Shown here one piece after another: positions 17,219-25,330 of a stretch of 64,000 nt of DNA; the first letter of the stretch is position 1; every line of letters begins with the position of its first letter. A program made the translations under genes and the position numbers. Below the pieces are notes generated by a model, which was not told the origin of the DNA, searched no databases, and saw nothing but the letters and a program-made list of their open reading frames with translations. This DNA is from Bacteroidota bacterium. Its GTDB lineage: Bacteria; Bacteroidota; Bacteroidia; Chitinophagales; Saprospiraceae. The stretch is taken from the NCBI GenBank assembly GCA_030147525.1, contig JASBVF010000021.1, positions 1 through 64,000 on the forward strand, given 5' to 3'.

Positions 17219-18055
17219 ATGTGCGGAATTTGCGGCTGCGGCCAACCGGATGGAACGATTAAAATCACAAAAGTGAGCGCTGAACATACGCACGGGCATG
17301 ACCATGACCACGGACATGGCCATGAACACCATCATCACCACGCTCACGGCAACGGGCGCCACCACGCCCCGCACCAACACCACGGCGGCAGTTTTCAGCC
17401 GGGCAAAACCGTACTCCAGATCGAGCAGGATATTTTAGGTAAAAACAACCTGCTGGCCGAGCACAACCGGGGCTTTTTTGAAGCCAAAAACATCCTTGCA
17501 CTCAACCTCGTCAGCTCGCCCGGCAGCGGCAAAACGGCCCTGCTGGAGCGCACGCTCACTGATTTAAAAAACGAATTCCCCTGCTACGTTATCGAAGGCG
17601 ACCAGCAGACCTCGAACGATGCCAGCCGCATCGCCGCTACCGGCGCTGAGGTCGTTCAGATCAACACCGGCAAGGGCTGCCACCTCGAAGCGGACATGAT
17701 CAACGACGCTTTGAAACAACTGAAGCCCGCTGATGACTCGCTGCTTTTCATCGAAAATGTGGGCAACCTCGTTTGCCCTGCCATGTTCGACCTTGGCGAG
17801 GGTGCACGGGTCGTCATCATCAGCGTGACCGAGGGCGAGGACAAGCCGGTGAAATACCCGGACATGTTTCACTCCTCGCAGCTTTGCATTATTAATAAAA
17901 TCGATCTGCTGCCGTACGTAAGTTTCGACGTTGAAAAAGCGAAAGAATACGCACGGCGAGTCAGCCATATCACTGAATTTATTGAACTCTCCGCCACCAC
18001 CGGCCAGGGCATGGAGCAATGGTACGAGTGGCTGCGGAAGAAAGTAGGCCGGTAG
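17219..18055 (+). CDS. hypB: Hydrogenase nickel incorporation GTPase HypB
   Basis: 278 residues from ATG 17219; an in-frame upstream start would run through the repeat element and is rejected. The N-terminal CGICGCG motif is the high-affinity nickel site. A stretch of about 20 histidines (residues ~22-56) is a nickel-storage region. The G domain has the P-loop SSPGSGKT, EGDQQTSNDA, NTGKGCHLEADM, and the base-recognition motif NKIDLL. GTP hydrolysis drives nickel transfer with HypA. Oddity: the stop codon TAG (18053-18055) and the last codons are part of the following octamer repeat, so the extreme C-terminus (VGR) may be repeat-derived. Confidence 0.95.
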   Translation: MCGICGCGQPDGTIKITKVSAEHTHGHDHDHGHGHEHHHHHAHGNGRHHAPHQHHGGSFQPGKTVLQIEQDILGKNNLLAEHNRGFFEAKNILALNLVSSPGSGKTALLERTLTDLKNEFPCYVIEGDQQTSNDASRIAATGAEVVQINTGKGCHLEADMINDALKQLKPADDSLLFIENVGNLVCPAMFDLGEGARVVIISVTEGEDKPVKYPDMFHSSQLCIINKIDLLPYVSFDVEKAKEYARRVSHITEFIELSATTGQGMEQWYEWLRKKVGR

Positions 18056-18143
18056 GCCGGTATGCGAGCAGGCCAGTAACGGATCGAAAAAAAATTCCCG
18101 GGGCTGCCTGCTCGCCTACTTGCCTACCAGCCTACTCGCCTAC
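18044..18143. repeat. Octamer stutter hairpin overlapping the hypB stop, before hypC
   Basis: Left arm GTAGGCCG, GTAGGCCG, GTATGCGA, GCAGGCCA (18044-18075). The right arm (18106-18143) is the complement of GTAGGCNN octamers. The hypB stop TAG lies in the second unit, and the element ends 7 nt before the hypC ATG. Confidence 0.85.
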
Positions 18144-18150
18144 TAAAAAA

Positions 18151-18399
18151 ATGTGTTTAGCAATACCAGGAAAAATAACGGCCATCACCGGGCAATTGGA
18201 TGAAACCTTCCGGGTTGGGAAAGTCTCATTCGGTGGCATTCAGAAAGAAGTCAATCTGGCGATGGTGCCGAAGGCGCAGGTGGGCGACTACGTGCTTGTT
18301 CATGTTGGCGTAGCCATCAGTGTGGTGGACGAGGAGGAGGCTATGACAACTTTTAAGTACCTAAAACAGATTGGAGAAGTCGATGAGCTATTGACGTAA
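18151..18399 (+). CDS. hypC: Hydrogenase assembly chaperone HypC
   Basis: 82 residues, normal length. HypC carries the Fe(CN)2CO unit from the HypD complex to the large-subunit precursor and keeps it open until nickel is inserted. The invariant N-terminus Met-Cys-Leu-Ala-Ile-Pro-Gly begins at ATG 18151; Cys 2 is the functional residue. The VGDYVLVHVGVAI beta segment is typical. Last hyp gene here; hypD, hypE and hypF must lie elsewhere in the genome if the enzyme is made. Confidence 0.95.
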   Translation: MCLAIPGKITAITGQLDETFRVGKVSFGGIQKEVNLAMVPKAQVGDYVLVHVGVAISVVDEEEAMTTFKYLKQIGEVDELLT

Positions 18400-18516
18400 T
18401 AATTAAAATTCAAAAAAATTTATTCCAGAGTGTGACCTTTTCATTTTTTTTTGTCTAAAGGCTGTATCCCACGAATCATTTAAAGAGAAAAGATTGTTTT
18501 CATTTGGTTTTTATTG

Positions 18517-18550
18517 ACTGCCTGGCCACCTTGTCAGGCAGTTCTTTTTT
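18517..18550 (+). terminator. Terminator of the hyp operon
   Basis: An ACTGCCTG/CAGGCAGT stem is followed by TCTTTTTT, about 120 nt after the hypC stop and shortly before the patatin gene. Confidence 0.7.
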
Positions 18551-18566
18551 AATCAAATGCAAAACC

Positions 18567-20792
18567 ATGATGAACAGGACCAGGATACTTCCCATACTTC
18601 TTATCCTTTTTCACATATTTCCGGGTGCTATTTTTTGCCAACAGCCGTTTAAAGTTGGCGTTGTATTGAGCGGCGGCGGCGCTAAAGGCTATGCCCATGT
18701 CGGCGCATTGAAAATAATAGAAGAGGCCGGCATTCGCATTGATTACATCGCAGGAGCGAGCATGGGCGCCATCATTGGCGGGCTTTATGCATCCGGCTGG
18801 ACAGCCAGCGAACTGGACAGCATTCTCCGCACGATGGATATGAGCGCCCTTCTACAAGACCCGATCCCACGTGACATTGTCCCGTTTTTCAATAAAATTT
18901 ACGGTGAAAAATACGCCCTTTCTCTTTCTGTGCAGGATTCAAAAATCAATCTGCCGGTCGCACTTTCAGATGGGCAAATGGCTTTCAACTTGCTCAGCCA
19001 ACTCACCGCCAGAGTAGCTTACGAAAGAGATTTTAGCAAATTACCGATTCCTTTTTTCTGCACCGGCACCGATGTGGCTTCCGGAGAGGGAGTCATACTG
19101 GAACATGGAAGCTTACCCCTGGCAATCCGGGCCAGCGGCTCTTTTCCCGGCTTACTGGCGCCAGTGGAGATCAACAATCGGCTCATAGCCGATGGAGGTA
19201 TCATTAATAATTTTCCGGCAAAAGAATTGAAAAATAAAGGAGTGGATCTGGTTATCGGCGTCAATGTGGAATCTGACCTTTTTGAAAAACAGGAGTTGAA
19301 TTCGGTTGAGAAAATTATCATGCAGATCAGCTCTTTTCAAATGACACAAAAATCTGCGGAGCAATACCTCTACTGCGACTTACTCATCTGTCCCAACATT
19401 TATGGCTATGGAATAACCAACTTTGAAGCCGTGGACACCCTCATCAATCGGGGCAGCCACGCAGCCATGACAATATGGGACCAACTGCAGGAGGTGGCAG
19501 AAAAACAAAGGCAGGCAGCCCCTGTACAGCATCCCTCCCCGGCGAATTTTAAGGAGAATTGGACGATTGACACAGTAGTCATAGCTCCGAATCCGGTTTA
19601 CACGCAGGCCAACATTTTACGCAACTTCCCGGCAAAAATTCCGGGAGAAATTACCAGCAATGAATTTTTCAGAGGAATTGTCAACCTCTACGGCACTGGC
19701 AATTTCCGTTTTGTCGATTACCACTTTGAAAAAAACGATGATGATGATCAACAAATGCTTTTTATTAAACCCCGTCTGAAACCAGGCTACGACCGCACAT
19801 TCAAGGTAGGCCTTCATTACGACGATGAATACCGCAGTGGCCTGCTTTTGAATGCAACGCTCCTCAACCTTGGTTTTAAAAACTCCATCACTTCGATTGA
19901 CCTCATTCTTGGCGACCAGTTTCGCTATGAGTTTCACTACTACATTGACCGTGGTACGAAACCCGGATTTGGCATTAACTCACGGCTCCACCTCAACGAT
20001 GTAAACTTTGGCCTGCAAAAAGACATCGTACTTCCGGATTCCTCTAAGCTCGGCAGCCTTGTCTTCGATCTGTTCGACTTTTCAAACGAAATCTACACCC
20101 ACCTCGTCACCAGTAATGACTATGCAATCGGGGTTGGAGCCGAATTGAAATATTACAAGTTCACAACCGACCAGGTGAGCGGCGGATTGGAGGAACTGGG
20201 GCTGTTTAATGACAGAGGCATGTACCTGACCGGATCTTTATTTTACAAGCACGATGACCGGGATCGCCGGTATTTTGCTACCAACGGTATGCAGGTAAAC
20301 TTACAGGCGAGGATGATTTACGAATTTCCGTTTTGGTCCAATCAGGAAACATCCGGTAAGATGGGCTACAACATCGATCTCTTTTTTCAAAATCTGATAC
20401 CAATTACCGAAAGGCTGACCGGTGGCTTCAGAGCAAACGCCGGGCTGAACTTCAACCGGCAAATGGCTCCTTACCGCTATTTTCTGGGGGGCAACAACCT
20501 GAACGTCATCAACAATTTCAAGCAGTTTCACGGACTCCGATTTGCTGAAAAAACAGGGAGCGACCTTGCCTCTGCTTCCATTTTCGGGCAGTATCGGATT
20601 TTAAAGTCTCACTATGTTACACTCAGCGCAAATGCTGCCTACCTGAAGCGTTCATCTGACGGCGAGCCCGAAAGCTTTTACAGTGGAAGCATCGGCTATG
20701 GACTGGACACGCCGCTTGGACCAATTGAGGTCACCTACGCCCGCTTCAACGGAGGGGACTCATTCTATTTTAACCTGGGATACTGGTTTTAA
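18567..20792 (+). CDS. Patatin-like phospholipase with C-terminal outer-membrane barrel
   Basis: About 741 residues from ATG 18567, which begins the signal peptide (RTRILPILLILFHIFPG). Residues ~25-250 are the patatin domain: oxyanion loop SGGGAKGYAHVGAL, nucleophile elbow GASMG (Ser of the Ser-Asp dyad) and DGGIINNFP with the catalytic Asp. The rest includes a POTRA-like stretch (~340-420) and a BamA/TamA-type 16-strand barrel, ending in a terminal aromatic YWF. This is the architecture of PlpD-type type Vd autotransporters and their Bacteroidota relatives. It probably hydrolyses phospholipids at the outer membrane. Stand-alone gene after the hyp terminator. Confidence 0.88.
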   Translation: MMNRTRILPILLILFHIFPGAIFCQQPFKVGVVLSGGGAKGYAHVGALKIIEEAGIRIDYIAGASMGAIIGGLYASGWTASELDSILRTMDMSALLQDPIPRDIVPFFNKIYGEKYALSLSVQDSKINLPVALSDGQMAFNLLSQLTARVAYERDFSKLPIPFFCTGTDVASGEGVILEHGSLPLAIRASGSFPGLLAPVEINNRLIADGGIINNFPAKELKNKGVDLVIGVNVESDLFEKQELNSVEKIIMQISSFQMTQKSAEQYLYCDLLICPNIYGYGITNFEAVDTLINRGSHAAMTIWDQLQEVAEKQRQAAPVQHPSPANFKENWTIDTVVIAPNPVYTQANILRNFPAKIPGEITSNEFFRGIVNLYGTGNFRFVDYHFEKNDDDDQQMLFIKPRLKPGYDRTFKVGLHYDDEYRSGLLLNATLLNLGFKNSITSIDLILGDQFRYEFHYYIDRGTKPGFGINSRLHLNDVNFGLQKDIVLPDSSKLGSLVFDLFDFSNEIYTHLVTSNDYAIGVGAELKYYKFTTDQVSGGLEELGLFNDRGMYLTGSLFYKHDDRDRRYFATNGMQVNLQARMIYEFPFWSNQETSGKMGYNIDLFFQNLIPITERLTGGFRANAGLNFNRQMAPYRYFLGGNNLNVINNFKQFHGLRFAEKTGSDLASASIFGQYRILKSHYVTLSANAAYLKRSSDGEPESFYSGSIGYGLDTPLGPIEVTYARFNGGDSFYFNLGYWF

Positions 20793-20973
20793 AAAAAAAT
20801 CTAAAATTATTTACAAACGACACAACCTGCTGATTAACAGCTATTTGAACTTAATCAATGCATTCAAAATCCAGCTATCAGCAGAATATTTAACATCTTA
20901 TTAAGTGTCCTCCCTTCGATGCTCCCGTCACAAGGCCGTGAATTTAATCACCACAATAAAAATAGAATCCAAC

Positions 20974-21465
20974 ATGAAATTATTCAAAATTATCCTCTCG
21001 TTGATCATCCTTATTTTTGCCACACAGTTTGCCGTTGCTCAAAGAGGCAACCCAACTAAAAAAACAGTCAAATCGAAAAGTGTAGAAGAAGTACAAAAAG
21101 AAAAAGGACAGGACAAAGCAATCGATGAGGCTGAGAAAAAGCCTCAGCGGGTAAAAGATATGCAAGCACAGCAAAAACTTGAAAAAGAGGAGCGCAAAGC
21201 TGAAAAAACCAGCCAAAAAGCTGACAAAGCAATTGATAAGGCTGAGAAAAAGCCGCAGCGGGTAAAGGAAATGCAAGCGCAGCAAAAGCTGGAAAAGGCG
21301 GAGCAAAAAGCTGAAAAAACCAGCCAAAAAGCTGACAAAGCAATTGATAAGGCTGAGAAAAAAGACAGGAAGTCCAATAAAAAATCTGACAAGGTTCAAA
21401 ATAAAGCCAAAGAGAAGAATACGCAGAAAGCAAAAAGTCAGGAAAGGACCTCTACATCCAAATAA
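20974..21465 (+). CDS. Secreted Lys/Gln-rich repeat protein
   Basis: 163 residues with a signal peptide (MKLFKIILSLIILIFAT... up to VAQ). The rest is very basic and helical: two nearly identical 37-residue units (each starts DKAID and contains KKPQRVK and MQAQQKLEK) followed by a third partial unit and a Lys-rich tail. A long alpha-helix or coiled coil in the periplasm or outside the cell is predicted. I do not recognise a family. Composition is far from the neighbours, but the codon set is simply Lys/Ala/Glu-driven. Own terminator downstream. Confidence 0.7.
   Translation: MKLFKIILSLIILIFATQFAVAQRGNPTKKTVKSKSVEEVQKEKGQDKAIDEAEKKPQRVKDMQAQQKLEKEERKAEKTSQKADKAIDKAEKKPQRVKEMQAQQKLEKAEQKAEKTSQKADKAIDKAEKKDRKSNKKSDKVQNKAKEKNTQKAKSQERTSTSK
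21113..21358 (+). repeat. 111-bp tandem repeats in the Lys-rich gene
   Basis: Units of 37 codons begin at about 21113 and 21224, with a partial third at about 21335. The DNA of the two full units is nearly identical, suggesting recent duplication and possible copy-number variation. Confidence 0.75.
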
Positions 21466-21529
21466 ATAAAAACGACGCCAAGAGATCAAGACTAAAACTA
21501 GAGGGAAAGTTTTTTTTAAAACTTTTTTG

Positions 21530-21558
21530 GACGGCTGCTTCGGTAGCCGTCTTTTTTT
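21530..21558 (+). terminator. Rho-independent terminator
   Basis: GACGGCT/AGCCGTC stem with a GCTTCGGT loop and seven T residues, 64 nt after the Lys-rich gene. Confidence 0.9.
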
Positions 21559-21701
21559 GATTTACATCAACAACCGGCGAACATTGAGCAGAAAAAACAC
21601 AGAAATCACCCGAAAATCCGACGGCTCGCATCAAATCTTTCCAAAATTGACAAAAAAAATGCGCAAGCAACTGATAAACAGTTACTTGCGCATTAAAATC
21701 G

Positions 21702-21787
21702 TACCCACGACTGGAGTCGAACCAGCACGTCCTATAACGGACACCAGGCCCTCAACCTGGCGCGTCTACCAATTCCGCCACGTGGGT
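21702..21787 (-). tRNA. tRNA-Leu (anticodon GAG)
   Basis: Read on the minus strand, an 86-nt cloverleaf with a perfect 7-bp acceptor stem (ACCCACG/CGTGGGT) and A73 discriminator. The D-arm carries GGTAGAC, the anticodon stem is CCAGG/CCTGG around the loop TTGAGGG (anticodon GAG, reading CUC and CUU), a long type II variable arm follows, and the T-arm contains GGTTCGACTCC. CCA is not encoded. Confidence 0.95.
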
Positions 21788-21902
21788 TTGTTGGTATTTT
21801 TTTAAATACTAAGAATGCTTTTCTTAAAAAGCGGGGCAAAGATAAATGAATTCTTAAAACATTCACCTAAAAAAAAGAATTTCAAAAAAAGTTGCTGTAA
21901 GT

Positions 21903-21935
21903 TTTGTTTTTGCATATAATTTTTTTCTATGTTTG
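21903..21935 (+). promoter_or_regulatory. Consensus Bacteroidota promoter
   Basis: TTTG (21903-21906), a 21-nt spacer, then TATGTTTG (21928-21935): a full match to TTTG-N19-21-TAnnTTTG. The predicted transcription start is about 21942, giving a leader of roughly 90 nt before the small ORF at 22034. Confidence 0.7.
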
Positions 21936-22033
21936 TATTTGCAAGCACAGAACGACACTGTCCCATTTAGTTAGCTGGTATCAAGAAAGAAGACACTATA
22001 ATTATTTATCCTAGAACATTTTAAGATCACACC

Positions 22034-22213
22034 ATGGAACACTCTGTACTCGCTTTGGCCATCTTGGCCTTCGGCTTGCTGCTTTTCACTGTCGGCGCTC
22101 GTCCGGCTCACTCAATCGATCCTTCAGGAGAAGACGCCTTCTCATCAACTTTTTCTCAAAATAATCATGCCACTGCATCAGGTCCGGCTTCCAAAAAGAA
22201 AAAGCCTGACTGA
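22034..22213 (+). CDS. Small membrane-anchored protein, unknown
   Basis: 59 residues: N-terminal hydrophobic helix (VLALAILAFGLLLFTVGA, about 5-22), then a polar tail rich in Ser/Ala/Asn and ending KKKKPD. I recognise no family. Support comes from the consensus promoter 100 nt upstream, coding-like composition, and the downstream secreted gene 99 nt away. It could instead be a leader peptide of that transcript. Confidence 0.45.
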   Translation: MEHSVLALAILAFGLLLFTVGARPAHSIDPSGEDAFSSTFSQNNHATASGPASKKKKPD

Positions 22214-22312
22214 AATGTACTTTTTCAAGTCTGCGTAACTACTTGTTTATCATTTCGCTACACGCAGAAATGGCACGATTTTTACATTACTAAAAACATA
22301 ATCTGTAAACCC

Positions 22313-22753
22313 ATGAACGTATATCGACTCCCCTCGCTGTTCGCACTTTTTTTATTTGCTTTCAGCACAACATCTTCCGCCCAATCCACCGCCTTCGCAG
22401 GTGGTAATGAAGCTTATGCCTCCGCTATGACTAACAGACCAGCGGCAGCAAGTTCAAATGCTTCAACGCCATATCATTTTCACAAGAAATTGCCGCAGAT
22501 GTTCTCTGGCTACGCTATCGAGATTGCTGCAACCAATAGATTTCCACTGGACCGTACAAACCCGATTTTCAGGCAATTCGGCAACATTTATTCTGAAAAA
22601 CTCACTGAAGGAGGATACTCTTATCTGATTCTTGGCAAATTTTCGTCGAAAGATTCAGCATTGCACTTCGTTCAGACCATCATCAAGCCCAAGGTTGAAG
22701 AGGCCCGGCTTTTTGAATACAAAGACGGCATTCGCAAGGTTATCCGGGATTAA
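22313..22753 (+). CDS. Secreted protein with SPOR-like domain
   Basis: 146 residues with a signal peptide (LPSLFALFLFAFSTTSSAQ). Residues ~60-146 have the pattern of a SPOR-type fold: GYAIEIAATN..., then YSYLILGKFSSKDSALHFV, then ARLFEYKDGIR, as in many short Bacteroidota periplasmic proteins. SPOR domains bind glycan strands lacking stem peptides; for this protein that is inference. Followed by a strong terminator. Confidence 0.65.
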   Translation: MNVYRLPSLFALFLFAFSTTSSAQSTAFAGGNEAYASAMTNRPAAASSNASTPYHFHKKLPQMFSGYAIEIAATNRFPLDRTNPIFRQFGNIYSEKLTEGGYSYLILGKFSSKDSALHFVQTIIKPKVEEARLFEYKDGIRKVIRD

Positions 22754-22814
22754 TTCCCGCCTGAGGTCTTGCGCCAACATAGTAGTTTTCTTTTCTTGAG
22801 ACCAATGACGATGG

Positions 22815-22856
22815 AGCCCGTGCCCGGATTTATGCCGGGTTGCGGGCTATTTTTTT
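22815..22856 (+). terminator. Rho-independent terminator
   Basis: AGCCCG..GCCCGG pairs with CCGGG..GCGGGCT, followed by ATTTTTTT, 61 nt after the SPOR-like gene and facing the convergent Fe-S gene. Confidence 0.85.
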
Positions 22857-22915
22857 ACAGAAAGTGAGCATAAAAACCAGGAAATTGATACCAGAAATTT
22901 CGTAGGCAACAATCA

Positions 22916-24277
22916 TCAAACCTGCGTCTTCCAAGAGTCTCTTTCGGTCGAAACCGCCCAGGCAGCCTGGCTGTTTTCCATACTGTTGAAAAGCGGCAGC
23001 CAGTCCGACGGACCGGCTGATTCCATCAAAATTTCATGCCGACGAAGCTGCAAAATAATGTCGAGCGGATTTATAAGTACCGGACAGGCTTCCACGCAGG
23101 CATTACAGGTGGTGCAGGCGTGAATTTCCTCCCGGCTGATGTAATCAAAAAGCGATTTTCCGTCGCCGTAGTTTTCTTTGGTTAAAACAGCGTCTTCACT
23201 GCGTTTATCTTCTGCAATGAATTTCACATCTCCACTGTCGAGGTTTTTACCAATCTCCTCCGCCCGGTCACGGGTGTCCATCATGATCTTTCTGGGAGAA
23301 AGTTTTTTACCGGTGATGTTCGCCGGGCAAACCGCTGTGCAGCGACCACATTCGGTACACGTGTAGGCGTCGAGCAGGTTTTTCCAGCTGAGCTTGAAAA
23401 CATCGTTGGCCCCGAAGGAAAACTCCATTTCACCCTCCGGCTGCGGTTCGGCGGCAGCTTCGGGGTTCATCATATTGGCCACTTCCTTTTGGATTTCGGG
23501 CATGTTGACCATCTGTCCTTTCGGAGTCAGTTTTGCAAAATAGGTATTCGGGAAGGCCAGTAAGATATGCAGGTGCTTGGAAATCGGCAGATAATTCAGA
23601 AATGCAAATACCACCAGAATGTGCAACCACCAGCCAAAACGTTCGATACCCACCAGCGTACCCTCGCTCAATCCGTCAAACAACATGGGCCCAAGCCAGC
23701 TGCTCACTGCGAAAGCGCCCGTTTGGTGATAGTGTTCTGCGCCCATGCCTTGCAGCACCTTGTCGGCGCCGTTCATACTGAAAATGCCTATGAGCAGCAG
23801 GATTTCACCATACAAAATCAGGTTACCGTCGAGCGTGGGCCAGCCTTTCATTTCCGGTTTGTGAAAACGGGGCACTTTCAGCAGGTTCCTTCTTGCCAGG
23901 AAAATGAACGTAGCCACGAATGCCAGCAGGCTCAGTATTTCAATAAAACTAATGAGGAAAGAATAAAAACCACCCAACGATGATGCAAAAAAACGATGGC
24001 TGCCGGTAAAACCATCCACCAAAATTTCAATCAACTCCACCTGCGTCAACAGAAATGCCACGTAAATGAACAGGTGAAAAACCGCCGGTATCCACCGCTT
24101 GAACATTTTTTGCTGGCCAAAAGCAATTAGTAAAACATTGCGCCAGCGCTCGCCGGTATTACCACTGATCTCCTCGTCTTTTCCGAGCAGGATATTGCGG
24201 CGGACTTTCATGTAATTTTTCCAGGCAAGGCCAAAAGCGGCAATCGTAATAATGAGAAATATGATGGCTTGGATCAT
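22916..24277 (-). CDS. Membrane Fe-S protein of the HdrC/GlpC-like type
   Basis: 453 residues. The N-terminal ~260 residues hold several transmembrane helices (first IIFLIITIAAFGLAW; others around FHLFIYVAFLLTQ and LLAFVATFIFLA), resembling NarI/DsrM-type quinone-interacting cytochromes. The C-terminal part has two [4Fe-4S] motifs: CTECGRCTAVCP and CTTCNACVEACP. In Bacteroidota this protein is normally followed by a CCG-domain (HdrB/GlpC-C-like) partner, and the pair moves electrons between quinones and a cytoplasmic acceptor. Here only ~160 nt follow before a convergent gene, so the partner is missing at this site. The C-terminus (after about residue 420) looks normal. Confidence 0.85.
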   Translation of the reverse strand: MIQAIIFLIITIAAFGLAWKNYMKVRRNILLGKDEEISGNTGERWRNVLLIAFGQQKMFKRWIPAVFHLFIYVAFLLTQVELIEILVDGFTGSHRFFASSLGGFYSFLISFIEILSLLAFVATFIFLARRNLLKVPRFHKPEMKGWPTLDGNLILYGEILLLIGIFSMNGADKVLQGMGAEHYHQTGAFAVSSWLGPMLFDGLSEGTLVGIERFGWWLHILVVFAFLNYLPISKHLHILLAFPNTYFAKLTPKGQMVNMPEIQKEVANMMNPEAAAEPQPEGEMEFSFGANDVFKLSWKNLLDAYTCTECGRCTAVCPANITGKKLSPRKIMMDTRDRAEEIGKNLDSGDVKFIAEDKRSEDAVLTKENYGDGKSLFDYISREEIHACTTCNACVEACPVLINPLDIILQLRRHEILMESAGPSDWLPLFNSMENSQAAWAVSTERDSWKTQV

Positions 24278-24311
24278 GGTTGAGCTTTTTTAACTGGGTT
24301 TTTAAGGCGGC

Positions 24312-24342
24312 TAAAATTACAACCTAAATTTAACTGCCCAAA
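24312..24342 (-). promoter_or_regulatory. Promoter of the HdrC-like gene
   Basis: On the minus strand TTTG (24342-24339), 19-nt spacer, TAATTTTA (24319-24312): 7 of 8 in the -7 box, at the correct spacing, about 35 nt before the start codon. Confidence 0.55.
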
Positions 24343-24415
24343 TTTTGGTACAAACATGATGGGGTCAGTTGTTGAAACTCACCGTATTTTCCCGCCCACC
24401 TGAAACATACATCGC

Positions 24416-25255
24416 ATGAAAAAAGGCCTGCAAAGTCACCTCCATGATCACACCTACCCGGCATTCCTGATTCTCCGCCCACGGTTGATCGGGTTCATCC
24501 ATGCATGGAATCTGCTCATTTTACAACGCAACCAAATTACCCGCCGGACGATGATGAAACTACTGCCAGTCCTTCCAGCCGGCAGTCTGATCGTTGACGC
24601 CGGCTGTGGCGACGGGCAGCACATTTTCCCCTACCGCCGGAAATTTCCCTGGCTACGTTTTTTGGGAATTGATAAAAACGACAGCCACATTGCTTTCTGT
24701 GAAAAATACTGCGAAGCAATTCCACCGGGTTCCAGGCCAAAATTTTTCAAACAAAACCTCATAAACTTACAGCTCGAAAACGAGGCGAACGTCCTGCTCT
24801 CCATCGGAATTTTACAGTACATCGAACAGGATAGGCTCGTGCTGGAAAATTTTTATAAAACACTGAAAACCAATGGGAAACTTATCCTTTACACACCTGT
24901 GAACGGACGCATGATCCTCCCACTATACCGCCGTTTTTTCAAAAAACTGAACCACTATGAAAAGAGCCAGGAGCGCCGCAGAGTCTATTCGCCGGATGAG
25001 ATTCTGGAAAAAGTAGAAACCGCCGGATTCGAAGTCCGGGAGCAGCATTTCACCTACGGAACGCTTGGAATTATAGGCCACGAAATTTATTCGCTGCTGC
25101 TGATGGCATTGGGCAATGCAGGCTGGTGGGTGTGGCTGTTGGTACCGTTTTTCATCTTCCTATTACCAGTGGTCCTGCTGCTGAAAATGATCGATTATTT
25201 TTTACCAAAAAAAATTGGAAATGGATTGCTCATTTTGGCTGAAAAGTCGGGCTGA
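24416..25255 (+). CDS. SAM-dependent methyltransferase with C-terminal membrane helices
   Basis: 279 residues. Class I methyltransferase core: motif I LIVDAGCGDGQH (about residues 59-70), motif II region FLGIDKND, motif IV-like NVLLSIGILQYI, and GKLILYTPVNG. The C-terminus (~225-265) has two hydrophobic helices (WWVWLLVPFFIFLLPVVLLL), so the enzyme is probably membrane-associated and may act on a lipid or a quinone-like substrate. That is inference; the substrate is not visible. Divergent from the Fe-S gene. Confidence 0.8.
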   Translation: MKKGLQSHLHDHTYPAFLILRPRLIGFIHAWNLLILQRNQITRRTMMKLLPVLPAGSLIVDAGCGDGQHIFPYRRKFPWLRFLGIDKNDSHIAFCEKYCEAIPPGSRPKFFKQNLINLQLENEANVLLSIGILQYIEQDRLVLENFYKTLKTNGKLILYTPVNGRMILPLYRRFFKKLNHYEKSQERRRVYSPDEILEKVETAGFEVREQHFTYGTLGIIGHEIYSLLLMALGNAGWWVWLLVPFFIFLLPVVLLLKMIDYFLPKKIGNGLLILAEKSG

Positions 25256-25330
25256 TTTATTCGTAGAAATATTTTTTCTGACAAAGCAAATATCTCAACT
25301 TCGGGCATCTTCTAACGAAATCATATTACC

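Noticed and set aside
22271-22286. Sigma-54-like site TGGCACG-N4-TTACA before the SPOR-like gene
   Set aside because: The invariant GC of the -12 element is replaced by AC, and a good housekeeping promoter lies upstream.
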